From positions 3,472,001 through 3,536,000 of the forward strand of contig NZ_CP059733.1 of the NCBI RefSeq assembly GCF_000948985.2: a stretch of DNA of 64,000 bases, written 5' to 3'. The notes beneath the pieces were generated by a model. That model was given only the letters and a program-made list of their open reading frames with translations, did not search any database and was not told the DNA's origin. Origin of the DNA: Thalassomonas viridans. Its GTDB lineage: Bacteria > Pseudomonadota > Gammaproteobacteria > Enterobacterales > Alteromonadaceae. Below are positions 24,899-33,366 of the stretch, one piece after another. Within the stretch, counting starts at the first letter, position 1; each line of letters starts with the position of its first letter. The translations under genes and the position numbers were made by a program.

Positions 24899-24928
24899 AA
24901 TCCCCGTCATACCGACGGGGATTTTTTT
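24899..24928 (+). terminator. Intrinsic terminator of the leucine dehydrogenase-like gene
   Basis: The stem ATCCCCGTC/GACGGGGAT is followed by seven T, 30 nt after the stop. Confidence 0.92.
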
Positions 24929-25198
24929 ATGCTGGTTTTACTTATTTCCTGAACCAGCAGCGCACAAGCTCTCCAAGATTTTCCCGGCACTATACTTGCC
25001 CGCAGCTTTTTTCGGCCAGGATCAAAAGCGGCAAAAAAACGACTGAACTTTAATAAATTCAGGCAAAACCTCTGCGATTACAAATAACAACAAATAAAGC
25101 GCAATCAGGGCTGTTTTTTTCTCTTTTATTCCATTATTATCCCGCCCCTTTTTTAGATATCTATCTAGTTAACTCTTTGACAAGGATAAAGTGATTTT

Positions 25199-26920
25199 AT
25201 GTCAATTTCCCGCCGTACCTTTGTACAAGCTTTAGGTTTAACCTTATTAACCCCTTTTACTGTTCAGACCCTGGCCGGCAGTACCAGCTCTGCCTATGCC
25301 GACTTCCTGCTTGGCGCTTCCCCGCAGGGACTGACGGTTGATAATCAGGGACAAGTATTTGACTTGTCTGTCGCCTCCGGCGACCCCAGTGAAACCGGCG
25401 TGATTCTCTGGACCCATATCAACCCGGCCAGTTATGTTCCCGGGCAATCCCTGTTTGTCCAGGTTGCCAGCGATGATGCCTTTAACCAAATCGTTTTTTC
25501 CGCAGAAGTGCTGGCAGAAAATATCAACGCAGCGCGCGACTATACCATCAACCTGGATATCGAAGGCCATTTAAGCGCCGGCAACCGCTATTACTACCGC
25601 TTTATCTACGGCGACGTTATCAGCCGCACCGGCCGCTGCTTCACCCTGGCAAACGGCGAGCTCGACAATATTAAGATGGCGGTGGTAACCTGCCAGGATT
25701 ACACCACAGGTTTTTATAACGCCTATAACCACATCGCCAATGAAGATATCCAATTCGTAGTCCACCTGGGGGATTTCATTTACGAATACGCCAAGTATGA
25801 AGGTTTCGAATCGCAAATCGTTCACCCGATGAGCCTGCCCAGCGGCGAAAAGGTGGCCATGGATCTTGCCGATTACCGCTATATCTACCAGGCATACCGC
25901 AAAGACCCTAATCTGCAGCGGGCGATGGAAAACCATACCTTTATTATCACCTGGGACGATCACGAAACCGCAGATAACGCCTACTGGGATTATGAGCGCG
26001 ACACCTTAGGGGTACCCCATCACCCCTATACTACGGACGACCGCTTCGGCAACAATCCGGACAACTTACGCCAGCTGCGCCGTGACGCCCAAAAAGCCTG
26101 GATCGAATATGTTCCGGCCCGGGTTAAAGTCAATGAAAGCGCCAGCCATGCTTTTGAATATTTAAGCCTGTACCGTTCATTCAAGTTCGGCGATCTGCTT
26201 GAGCTTTACATGACCGACAGCCGTACCTACCGCACCAAGGAGCCTTGTAAAGACGGCAGCGCCTGGCAGAATTTCTGGTGTACCGATTATGAAAAGCCGT
26301 CGCAAACCATGCTCGGACACGAGCAAAGGGATTGGCTGATCAACGGCTTAACCACCTCAACCGCCAAGTGGAAAGTCTGGGGCAACCAGACCCTGCTGGC
26401 ACAGCTTGCCGGTACGGTAGTGGGGATTGAACTGGTATACGCCAACTATGATGCCTGGGACGGCTATCAGTGGGAGCGGGAAAAGATCATGTCTGCCGTT
26501 AAAGACAATAATGTTGCCAATTTCGTGGTACTGACCGGCGATCTGCACACCAGTATCACTTCATACCTGAAAGTCGATTACGGTAATATCAACAACTGGG
26601 ATTACGCTAACCTGGTGGGGGTCGAACTGATGACACCGGCAATTTCATCGCCCAACCTGCAGGATACCGTCAATCAAAACATAGATGTAGGTTCTGTCTT
26701 TAAGGCCCTGTTAAACGGCGGAGTGCAGGTTAACAACCCGCACATCAAAGATTTTAACAGCGCCATCCACGGTTATGCGTTAATTGAATTCAACAAAAAC
26801 GAGTTATTCTGGACCGTCTACAACATAGACAAGAAGAGCGATAACCCGGATACCGCGAAAAAGGTTTACAAGAAGTTCCACTATGAACCGGTCGATATGT
26901 GGTTAACCGAGCAAAGCTAA
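25199..26920 (+). CDS. phoD: PhoD-type alkaline phosphatase/phosphodiesterase, Tat-exported
   Basis: Metal-dependent phosphatase of the PhoD family acting on phosphoesters outside the cytoplasm. The 573-residue protein starts MSISRRTFVQALGLTLLTPF, a twin-arginine signal, followed by the PhoD_N beta domain (VASGDPSETGVILWTHI). The catalytic metallophosphatase part shows VTCQDY, VVHLGDFIYEY, ITWDDHETADNAYW and VLTGDLHTS. Binding of Fe/Ca as in Bacillus PhoD is assumed from the family. No Pho box was recognised in the 268-nt upstream gap. Confidence 0.93.
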   Translation: MSISRRTFVQALGLTLLTPFTVQTLAGSTSSAYADFLLGASPQGLTVDNQGQVFDLSVASGDPSETGVILWTHINPASYVPGQSLFVQVASDDAFNQIVFSAEVLAENINAARDYTINLDIEGHLSAGNRYYYRFIYGDVISRTGRCFTLANGELDNIKMAVVTCQDYTTGFYNAYNHIANEDIQFVVHLGDFIYEYAKYEGFESQIVHPMSLPSGEKVAMDLADYRYIYQAYRKDPNLQRAMENHTFIITWDDHETADNAYWDYERDTLGVPHHPYTTDDRFGNNPDNLRQLRRDAQKAWIEYVPARVKVNESASHAFEYLSLYRSFKFGDLLELYMTDSRTYRTKEPCKDGSAWQNFWCTDYEKPSQTMLGHEQRDWLINGLTTSTAKWKVWGNQTLLAQLAGTVVGIELVYANYDAWDGYQWEREKIMSAVKDNNVANFVVLTGDLHTSITSYLKVDYGNINNWDYANLVGVELMTPAISSPNLQDTVNQNIDVGSVFKALLNGGVQVNNPHIKDFNSAIHGYALIEFNKNELFWTVYNIDKKSDNPDTAKKVYKKFHYEPVDMWLTEQS

Positions 26921-26937
26921 ACGCTGGCAGCTTGATT

Positions 26938-26962
26938 ATCCGGGCGGGTAACCCGTCCGGAT
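26938..26962 (+). terminator. GC-rich hairpin after phoD
   Basis: An inverted repeat ATCCGGGCGGGT/ACCCGTCCGGAT (one G-T pair) with essentially no T run lies 17 nt after the stop. It could stop or stabilise the phoD transcript. Confidence 0.45.
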
Positions 26963-27007
26963 ATAAAACTCGCCGGCCGCTCTGGCCTCAAACGCCAATC
27001 CGGGGCA

Positions 27008-27196
27008 TTAATTGCGTTTTACCGCATTTTCATTTCTTTTTTTAAACTCATCCACATACATTTGCGCAATATCGACATTGCCAAAATGGTGGATTAGTTT
27101 TTTGATCGCCTTATCTTTGGTGTCCTGAAAATGGGTTTGTTCGGTATGTGCCATGGTTAGCCAAACTTGAACGAGTGCCGGGGGGAGTTTATCCAT
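27008..27196 (-). CDS. Small hypothetical protein (62 aa)
   Basis: The product MDKLPPALVQVWLTMAHTEQ... is soluble, slightly basic and predicted helical, with no signal peptide or known motif. AAGGA is placed 9 nt before the ATG at 27196, supporting a real start; an in-frame TTG lies 6 nt further up. It is the first of a run of small minus-strand genes. Function not recognised. Confidence 0.55.
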   Translation of the reverse strand: MDKLPPALVQVWLTMAHTEQTHFQDTKDKAIKKLIHHFGNVDIAQMYVDEFKKRNENAVKRN

Positions 27197-27444
27197 GATC
27201 AAATATCCTTTTCGCTAGCTTAAAATAACTATAGCTGAGAAAGCCATGAGTACTAAATAACCAATGAAAACTATTGAAAATTAATTAAAACATCCCAGGT
27301 GTTTTGCCGCTGTCCGCACGGAAAAGGCACCAGGCGGGAATTTTCCGGCTAGCCTGTGCGGCAAACTATACCCGCCCGCAAATCCGGGTCGAGGTAACCA
27401 CCAGATAACACCTGCGCCTGTGTCAGCTCAAATAACATTTCCGG

Positions 27445-27621
27445 CTAAAAAAACGCATCCTCATCGTGGTTAAATTCGGTGATTTCCCGCAACAGATTAT
27501 ATTTGGAATTATTCCACTGGCTCAGCAAGAGGTAAAATTCTTCCTTTTCCATCGAAGCGGCGGTATGGGTAAGTAACTTTTCAGATAATTTATTTAACCG
27601 GTCAAACTCTTCAATATTCAT
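27445..27621 (-). CDS. Small hypothetical protein A (58 aa), paralogue of 27960-28136
   Basis: The product begins MNIEEFDRLNKLSEKLLTHT. It is acidic and helical, with no membrane segment. The site AGGGAG lies 8 nt before the ATG at 27621. Over the first 37 residues it shares 20 identities with the gene at 27960-28136, including EF-R-N, LSEK and EE---LL-Q-N, and both are exactly 58 residues. The C-terminal 20 residues differ. Function not recognised. Confidence 0.65.
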   Translation of the reverse strand: MNIEEFDRLNKLSEKLLTHTAASMEKEEFYLLLSQWNNSKYNLLREITEFNHDEDAFF

Positions 27622-27959
27622 CAAAAACACTCCCTGTTGTTTGCGGGTGATTATGCCTTCCCCTTATGGATAAGGCATCAAAAAGCAAAAGTAATCTTTG
27701 ACAGTAACAACTAACAGCACAAGATTGCGCCGGCAATGCAAGGTCATATTGAAAAAGCGCTTATTTAAAAGAAACAATATACGGCGACGGTGAGCATTTA
27801 TCCCGGAGCTTATATGCTGCCTGCCCGTTGTTTTATCCTAGACCAGCTTGACGATGAAAGCGAGTGATACTTTCACGCTACCTGATACCTGCCTTGAGCG
27901 GCAAGGCAGCTCCCCCGCTCACCGGACATAATGTGCCTGTTCAGGGCAAAAGCTCGGGG
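27622..27959. other. Intergenic region between the 58-aa paralogues
   Basis: About 338 nt without a credible gene. It holds two short hairpins: ATGCCTT/AAGGCAT (27652-27679) and CTGCCTTG/CAAGGCAG with loop AGCGG (27889-27909). Neither has a T run. The second may end the transcript of the upstream paralogue. Confidence 0.35.
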
Positions 27960-28136
27960 CTAGTTTAAAACATCGTCTTTATCTTTATCGATAAGGTTGC
28001 CGGAAAACTTCACCTTATAGGGTGCATTACATTGCCGGAGTAACTGATGATATTCTTCCATTTCCAGAGAAGTTGCTGTTTGATGTAGGGCCTTTTCCGA
28101 TAACAGATTTATCCGTTCAAATTCATCCTTGCTCAT
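27960..28136 (-). CDS. Small hypothetical protein B (58 aa), paralogue of 27445-27621
   Basis: The frame begins MSKDEFERINLLSEKALHQT and ends KDKDDVLN, with TAAGG 7 nt before the ATG. It matches the gene at 27445-27621 in length and in about half of the first 37 positions, which is strong internal evidence that both are coding. No signal peptide, membrane segment or known domain. The pair looks like an old tandem duplication. Confidence 0.65.
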   Translation of the reverse strand: MSKDEFERINLLSEKALHQTATSLEMEEYHQLLRQCNAPYKVKFSGNLIDKDKDDVLN

Positions 28137-28291
28137 AACATAACCTTACAATAATTGTCAGCCGAAGTTACTTGCTTAATAATGGATGAATTGATCACTG
28201 AGTTCAAGTACAGCCGGCATATCACCGGCAAAGCGGCAATTTATTGCCACGCGGTCAACAATTGCCGCACGGCAATGCCGGTGCCCCGGCC

Positions 28292-28771
28292 TTAGGCCTG
28301 TTCATCGGCCAGGATATCCATAATCGATGTCGTCTGTTCTTGCCCTGTATTAAAGGCTGAAACCTGCCGGTAAAGGTTTGCACCGCCTTTAAAGGTTCCC
28401 TGGGCATTCATCAGCGGATTCTCTTTCGGCGCTTTGCCCAACATATCTTCTAGATTCACGCCAAATTCACCGGCCATGTTTTTAATGGACTCAGGTGCCT
28501 GGCCGGCAAAGGTCGCGGCATCAAAGCTGCCGTCTTCCTTCGCGCTTTTCACCGAATCAAGAAAGGTTTTCGCCTCGGTTCTCTCTTCCGGACTTAAGGA
28601 AGACATATAACTGTGTATTTTGCCCTTATCGCTGACATCCAGAGTTTTCGCCTGGGTTTTCTCCTGCATGGTCGCCTGGAACTTTTCAATTTGCTCCTGA
28701 GTCGCTTTTTGATAATCCATATAGGAATTTGTGCTGGTAACCAGAGACGGGTTAGTGCTGTCGATATTCAT
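28292..28771 (-). CDS. Hypothetical protein (159 aa)
   Basis: An acidic, Gln/Ser/Thr-rich soluble protein beginning MNIDSTNPSLVTSTNSYMDY, with a probable helical core (QATMQEKTQAKTLDVSDKGK, SSLSPEERTEAKTFLDSVKS). It lacks a signal peptide and Cys. GGAG lies 8 nt before the ATG. The disordered N-terminus and helical body recall secreted or appendage-associated proteins of unknown type, but no family was recognised. Confidence 0.65.
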   Translation of the reverse strand: MNIDSTNPSLVTSTNSYMDYQKATQEQIEKFQATMQEKTQAKTLDVSDKGKIHSYMSSLSPEERTEAKTFLDSVKSAKEDGSFDAATFAGQAPESIKNMAGEFGVNLEDMLGKAPKENPLMNAQGTFKGGANLYRQVSAFNTGQEQTTSIMDILADEQA

Positions 28772-28942
28772 TTGTTAGCTCCAAAATCTGAGGATTCATT
28801 AAATTACAGCTAACTATCAGCAATTTACGTGCACACTCATGTAAACACCGGGTAAGGTTTTGTAATTTTGTGTAATCCGCTTACCCCCTCTGATGTCACA
28901 GTGAAAAAACGCTACTTTTCCTCCTGAAAATAAGCACAGAGC

Positions 28943-29587
28943 TCAGGACAAATGCTGGATATTTTTCTCAAAAGCAGCAATATATTTGGCAATGTCCAAT
29001 CCGTCCGCCAGCACATGGCTGAGTTCCACCGAGACCGGCATCATCAGGCGCTCTTCGCCGGCTGAAGCAGCACTTTTCGCGGTTATTTTACCGAAGACAA
29101 TTTTCGGTACATGATTAAAGCCAGCATTGGCGGCATGCTTATAACTGGTAAATTCCAGCCAGGGAATTACCGAATAGAAAATTTGCTCCGGCAGGTTAGT
29201 AACATTGGCTAGGCCGGGCTCTGACAGCGCCTGCTGCATTTTTTCCCGCCCCCGCAGCACAAAGTCATGCAAATCTTCGCTAAAGATAAAATCACAAAAA
29301 TTAAAGGTTTCATCCGCTTTAAGCACGGTGGCAGAAGGCTGGGTACAGTCAACCAGCCAGACATTTTGTTCGCTATCCAAACGTCTCCTGAAAGCTTCAA
29401 CGGCATTGGTGGCTTTGTTGGACAGATACAATAAGGTCAGGAAAACCGACAGTTTATGCTCCCTGGCGTAACGCACCGCCACGGATACATCGACACTGAC
29501 GCAAATATTGAAACAGGGGTCGGTAAAATCTTTATAGAATTCAAAATGGTTACGCCTGTTCCAGTGAGCGACGTCAATTTTTTTCAT
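28943..29587 (-). CDS. Chloramphenicol acetyltransferase-fold acyltransferase
   Basis: CAT-family (type A) protein, 214 residues, the normal length. It has the N-terminal pattern W-R--HF-FY-----P-F, the FTSYKHA-N segment, and the active site ELSHVLADGLDIAKYI, which keeps the catalytic His of HxxxDG although the preceding His of the usual HH pair is Ser. CATs acetylate chloramphenicol, but many chromosomal relatives act on other substrates. There are no resistance or mobility genes beside it, so the substrate is open. Confidence 0.82.
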   Translation of the reverse strand: MKKIDVAHWNRRNHFEFYKDFTDPCFNICVSVDVSVAVRYAREHKLSVFLTLLYLSNKATNAVEAFRRRLDSEQNVWLVDCTQPSATVLKADETFNFCDFIFSEDLHDFVLRGREKMQQALSEPGLANVTNLPEQIFYSVIPWLEFTSYKHAANAGFNHVPKIVFGKITAKSAASAGEERLMMPVSVELSHVLADGLDIAKYIAAFEKNIQHLS

Positions 29588-29690
29588 TCGTTAACACCTA
29601 ATTTTTTACAAGCTGACAGCTAAAGCACCGCCAGGGTTCACATACTTTATAACGCCCGTAAGCGCCAATGACAAAAAGCTTAGACGAGCA

Positions 29691-30170
29691 TTAGACAAGC
29701 ACCAGGGTATGTTCTTCTACCTCCAGCACCATCGCATCACCATAGGCCAAACCGGTAATCTCCGGCGCCAGCAGTTCCAACACATTCCCCGGCTGGAAAT
29801 GGCCCAATTTGCTGTTAGCAACCACCTGGTAGATATAAGCCGGATAACGCTTTGCCGATAGAGGCTCCTGGCGGATAAGCTGACAGCTAGCAAACCTGAA
29901 GTCCTCCGCCGGTAACCCCGGAAACCAGTTTAACCGGACAAATTCATGGTCCCAGCGTTTAAGAGTTACCTGACGGCAATTAAAGGCGGCATTGATGGTA
30001 CCGCAGAAACAGGCCGACAAATCTAAGCCTAAAGCCGCAAAGAAAGGTTTCTGCAGCGCTATCGTCCCGTCGGGGTAAGGAGAGTCTTCCGCCCTGCCCG
30101 AAGCTACGCCATGTCCGGGCACCACAGTAAAGGGATAACGGTATGTTTTTACCTTTTTCGCGTTAACCAT
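29691..30170 (-). CDS. Protein resembling CTP-dependent riboflavin kinase (DUF120/RibK-like)
   Basis: The 159-residue protein was not recognised as a standard bacterial family. Its layout follows archaeal RibK: GHGVASGRAEDSPYPDG (residues 19-35) resembles the RibK G-V-SG-GEG-Y start, CGTIN (56-60) sits where RibK has PGTLN, and NVLELLAP followed by GDAMVLEVE (129-152) matches the RibK end (VLEIIAP...DGDxVxI). RibK uses CTP to phosphorylate riboflavin to FMN; whether this protein does so is unknown. It lies downstream of a phosphoribosyltransferase gene but after a terminator. Confidence 0.5.
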   Translation of the reverse strand: MVNAKKVKTYRYPFTVVPGHGVASGRAEDSPYPDGTIALQKPFFAALGLDLSACFCGTINAAFNCRQVTLKRWDHEFVRLNWFPGLPAEDFRFASCQLIRQEPLSAKRYPAYIYQVVANSKLGHFQPGNVLELLAPEITGLAYGDAMVLEVEEHTLVLV

Positions 30171-30212
30171 ACGCTTGTCCCTCGTCCTCTATAGCGCTTT
30201 CAAAAAAACGGG

Positions 30213-30252
30213 TTGAAAAAAACGCCGAATGTGCTGGCACAATCGACGTTTT
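30213..30252 (-). terminator. Intrinsic terminator of the phosphoribosyltransferase gene
   Basis: On the minus strand a long imperfect stem AAAACGTCGA-TTGTGC/GCACAT-TCGGCGTTTT continues into a T run (TTTTTTT). It lies about 50 nt after the stop at 30304. Confidence 0.8.
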
Positions 30253-30303
30253 ATTACTCAATAGCTGCCTGCTCACACTAAAGCCAGCTGACGGCTATAA
30301 ATA

Positions 30304-30861
30304 TTACACCAATAAATCTTTGATATTACCCAGATCTTTTTTACCGGCAATGATCTCATCCGGCGTCAGGCCGGAAAGCTCATGCGGGAATACCAGCCAT
30401 TCGTCCGATTCATGGATATAATAATCCGGCACCAAATCCACTTTAGAGTTTTTCGGCTTATACCAAGGACAGGCAATTCGCACATCTTGAGGCATATTGC
30501 GGCGGGTCAAGGTGTTTAACTGTTTGATCAAAGCTTCAATACTGCGGCCAGAATCAAAAACATCATCAACAATTAATAAGCTGTCGTCGGCATTGGCATT
30601 TTCAATGATGTAATGCAAGCCATGAACTTTGATTTCTTTACTTTGTTGATTAATGCCGTAATAAGAAGAAGTGCGCACGGCAATATGATCCGTTTCGACC
30701 TTTTTAAAATCAAAGTATTCCTGCACAGCAATCCCGATAGGCGCACCGCCGCGCCAGATTCCGACAATAAACTGAGGACGGAAGCCGTCTTCATAGACTT
30801 TTGCCGCCAGACGGAACGAGTCTTCCAGCAATTGCTGGGCAGTGATAAAATGTTTATCCAT
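30304..30861 (-). CDS. Phosphoribosyltransferase, hypoxanthine/xanthine-guanine type
   Basis: PRTase-fold enzyme of 185 residues that would attach phosphoribose to a purine base. It has the PRPP motif LLIVDDVFDSGRSIEAL, an early loop VGIWRGGAPIG and a C-terminal WLVFPHEL hood. The extra central segment and the length resemble the Hpt-like and Xgpt-like proteins common in marine gammaproteobacteria rather than E. coli Hpt or Gpt. Base specificity cannot be read from the sequence. Confidence 0.85.
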   Translation of the reverse strand: MDKHFITAQQLLEDSFRLAAKVYEDGFRPQFIVGIWRGGAPIGIAVQEYFDFKKVETDHIAVRTSSYYGINQQSKEIKVHGLHYIIENANADDSLLIVDDVFDSGRSIEALIKQLNTLTRRNMPQDVRIACPWYKPKNSKVDLVPDYYIHESDEWLVFPHELSGLTPDEIIAGKKDLGNIKDLLV

Positions 30862-31003
30862 TTATGACAAAACCTTGTTGAGGCGCCAGTTTAAGCGCTT
30901 GCTTGATACCAAAATGCAATTATAACCCTATCGGTTACGTTTGGTAATGCCTGCTACAGAATTTCCCTAAAAAATAGCAGTCTATTATCCCCGAAGCGGA
31001 ACG

Positions 31004-31972
31004 TTAATTCAGCATCAGGCGGTCCAGCAAGTATATTTGCCGGCAGATTGACGCCGTTGCCGCTAAATAAAACTCCTGATTGATACCGTTAAAGTCGTCC
31101 CGGCCGGTATGGTAGTTTTTATGGGTGCCTACGCCAAAATAAATAAAAGGAATGTCTGCCTTATAAAACACATAATGGTCACTGGCGGCCCGCCAGCGGA
31201 TACGGTTATTCACTACACTTTTACTGCGAGAAATATTTCCCACGCCAGATCTAAAGCCCTTTTTAACCGGTATCTCCCCCGACTGCCTGAGTGCAGCCCA
31301 CATCTTTAGCGCCCTATCATCAAGCAAGGTGTCCATATCCTTACTGATAAACCTTAATTTCTTTGTTTTCCGATCACCGGCGATCATATCTAAATTGATA
31401 TTCAGTTTAATTTTGACAATTAACTCCTGATACGAGCGAATAAAGGCATGGGCCCCTACCAGGCCGACCTCTTCACCGTCGGTAAATAATAAAATCAGGC
31501 TATAGCGCAGAGGAGCCTGTTTGACCTGCTCGGCAATACTCAAAAGGGCCGCCGTGCCCGAAGCATTATCATCGGCGCCGTTATATATCACTCTGGCATC
31601 CTGGCCGATATGATCAAAATGGGCAGAAAGCACAATATACTGCTGAGGAAACTCAGTGCCCGGAATAAATCCGATAACATTCGCCCCGTCAGCATCCCCT
31701 TTATAGCTGAAGCTATGCCTGTATGTCTGTCCCAAAGGAGCCACATCAAGCTGTTTCAGTGCATCAATGATATAAACGCGGGCTTTTTCATTGCCGCGTG
31801 TGGCCGTCTCCCGTCCGGAAAAATCATCCGAAGCCAGGGTCTTTATATGTGAGAGTAACTGCTGCTGGCTATATACCAATCCCCGGGAAGGCAGCATTTG
31901 CTCAGCCATGGTTTTAACCGATACAAAAGCCAGAATCAGCAATGGCCAAAAAATGATAATGCTCTTATTAAT
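31004..31972 (-). CDS. M28-family zinc aminopeptidase, exported
   Basis: Zinc peptidase of family M28. Metal and catalytic residues are visible: SAHFDHIG, GADDNASGTAALL, FTDGEEVGLVGAHAF, INLDMIA, and a late His in ASDHYVF or NYHTGRDDF. The start is unusual. No ATG, GTG or CTG/TTG with a ribosome site gives a normal signal peptide; TTG at 31942 leaves only 13 residues before TMA|EQ with no basic start. Reading from ATT at 31972, which overlaps the stop of the TPR gene, gives a good signal peptide (INKSIIIFWPLLILAFVSV...). I list 31972, with 31942 as the alternative. Confidence 0.8.
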   Translation of the reverse strand: MNKSIIIFWPLLILAFVSVKTMAEQMLPSRGLVYSQQQLLSHIKTLASDDFSGRETATRGNEKARVYIIDALKQLDVAPLGQTYRHSFSYKGDADGANVIGFIPGTEFPQQYIVLSAHFDHIGQDARVIYNGADDNASGTAALLSIAEQVKQAPLRYSLILLFTDGEEVGLVGAHAFIRSYQELIVKIKLNINLDMIAGDRKTKKLRFISKDMDTLLDDRALKMWAALRQSGEIPVKKGFRSGVGNISRSKSVVNNRIRWRAASDHYVFYKADIPFIYFGVGTHKNYHTGRDDFNGINQEFYLAATASICRQIYLLDRLMLN

Positions 31973-33152
31973 TCGCTTTACCCGCTGTTTTTAAAAAGTC
32001 TAATTTTGCCAGGTATTCATACTCTGTCTGGGGGATGCGGTTCAGAGCAATGGCTTTTTTCATCGCCCGCTTTGCCGAGTCCAGTTTGCCCTGACGATAA
32101 TACGCTTTTGCCAAGCCAAAATAAAACTCATGGGCCTTATTATCCAACTTGATGGCTTTTTTATAAAGGCGCACCGCCAAACCGACATCTCCTTCATGGA
32201 AGGCTTCATCCGCCAGCAAGGCATGATAATAAGGATTCTTTTCCCGTTTCCTGACAATCTCCCGCTGAATACCTGCCGCTTCTTCAACCTTGCCTTCCTT
32301 TTTCAGCAAGAGAGATAAATTGCTCATGGCGGTAAAATTACGCTTACTTAAGCCTATGGCATGGCGGTATGTCTGCTTGGCAAGATCGATTTGCCCATTG
32401 AAGCGATATAATAACCCCAGGTTACCCCAGCCGGTACTGAAGCCGGGATCAGCTAAGGTAGCGGCCTTTAGATAGGCATAGGCGCCGGTATAGTCGGCAT
32501 CGATTAGCGCCTGGGCGCCCTTATTGTTATAAAACATCGCCAGCACGGTACTTTTCTTAATGGATCTTTTCGGGAAGGATTTTTTTATAACGAAGGGATC
32601 AAAATCAACTTCAATATCGTTGCTGCCAAAAATAATGGTCTGTTGGGGCCGTTTACCTGCCGATAAACGTAAATTTACATGTCCGGTCAGCATATTATGC
32701 TCGCCATGGCGCACCCAGTACTCAGGTATCAGCACTTCCTGAAAATTGACATTGAGCTTTGCCTCACGAGCAAGGGCATAAGCCATGATAGTTAATGACA
32801 GGCAGTTGGCGGTATTTGTATGGTAGGCGTCGGTGGCCACTACATTGGCACTGCTCCGGTAGGCCAGGCCGAGATTATCCTTTTTAAAAATTTGCTGCAG
32901 CAGTTTAACCGCACGTTTTTTGAAACTCTTCTCAGGCGCCACCTGTTCAGCGATCATCTGTCGCATTTCATCGTCTATGGCAAAGATCTCTTCGGCAGTC
33001 TCAACAGCACGCTGTTCATAGCCCGGAAAGTGCGTATCCAGATAGAGATTTGCTTCGGCTTGAATCGCCGGGGAATGTGCAACTTTAGTGCTCTGGCATG
33101 CCACCAGAAAAAGTGAGCAGGACAATAAACAACATAATGCGGTTTTTCTCAT
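31968..33152 (-). CDS. Transglutaminase-like/TPR lipoprotein
   Basis: Exported lipoprotein with lipobox LFLVACQ, a transglutaminase-like segment (TNTANCLSLTIMAYALAREA with candidate Cys; GEHNMLTGHVNLRL with candidate His) at about residues 115-170, and four or more TPR units from about residue 215 to the end (GWGNLGLLYRFNGQIDLAKQ, FYFGLAKAYYRQGKLDSAKR). The ATG at 33152 has AGGAG 5 nt upstream; an in-frame GTG lies 6 nt further up. The M28 peptidase follows with overlapping ends, so the two envelope proteins are likely made together. The function is not known; a peptidoglycan or protein-processing role is possible. Confidence 0.8.
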   Translation of the reverse strand: MRKTALCCLLSCSLFLVACQSTKVAHSPAIQAEANLYLDTHFPGYEQRAVETAEEIFAIDDEMRQMIAEQVAPEKSFKKRAVKLLQQIFKKDNLGLAYRSSANVVATDAYHTNTANCLSLTIMAYALAREAKLNVNFQEVLIPEYWVRHGEHNMLTGHVNLRLSAGKRPQQTIIFGSNDIEVDFDPFVIKKSFPKRSIKKSTVLAMFYNNKGAQALIDADYTGAYAYLKAATLADPGFSTGWGNLGLLYRFNGQIDLAKQTYRHAIGLSKRNFTAMSNLSLLLKKEGKVEEAAGIQREIVRKREKNPYYHALLADEAFHEGDVGLAVRLYKKAIKLDNKAHEFYFGLAKAYYRQGKLDSAKRAMKKAIALNRIPQTEYEYLAKLDFLKTAGKAN

Positions 33153-33366
33153 CAGCACTCCTAAAGCTAAACAAAAACTTTCTCTACCTATCAGCTTATA
33201 TGAAAGCCCTTGTTGCCGTTAGTAAAAGTCCTTGATGTTAATATTCTTTTACAATATCACACTTTTCCCCGGTTTAATCATCTTTAAAACAAGACAACAC
33301 TGGCTGTTTTTCAACCACCTCCTGGGGTATAATTAAGCTAGGTTATATCAGCAAGTGGACAAGATC

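Noticed and set aside
28943..29587. A transferred antibiotic-resistance gene
   Set aside because: The CAT-fold gene has base composition like its neighbours and no integron, transposon or resistance genes nearby; a chromosomal acyltransferase is the simpler reading.
32060..32287. Repeat-like structure in the TPR gene as a DNA repeat
   Set aside because: The periodicity is at protein level (34-residue TPR units); the DNA copies are too diverged to be a nucleotide repeat.
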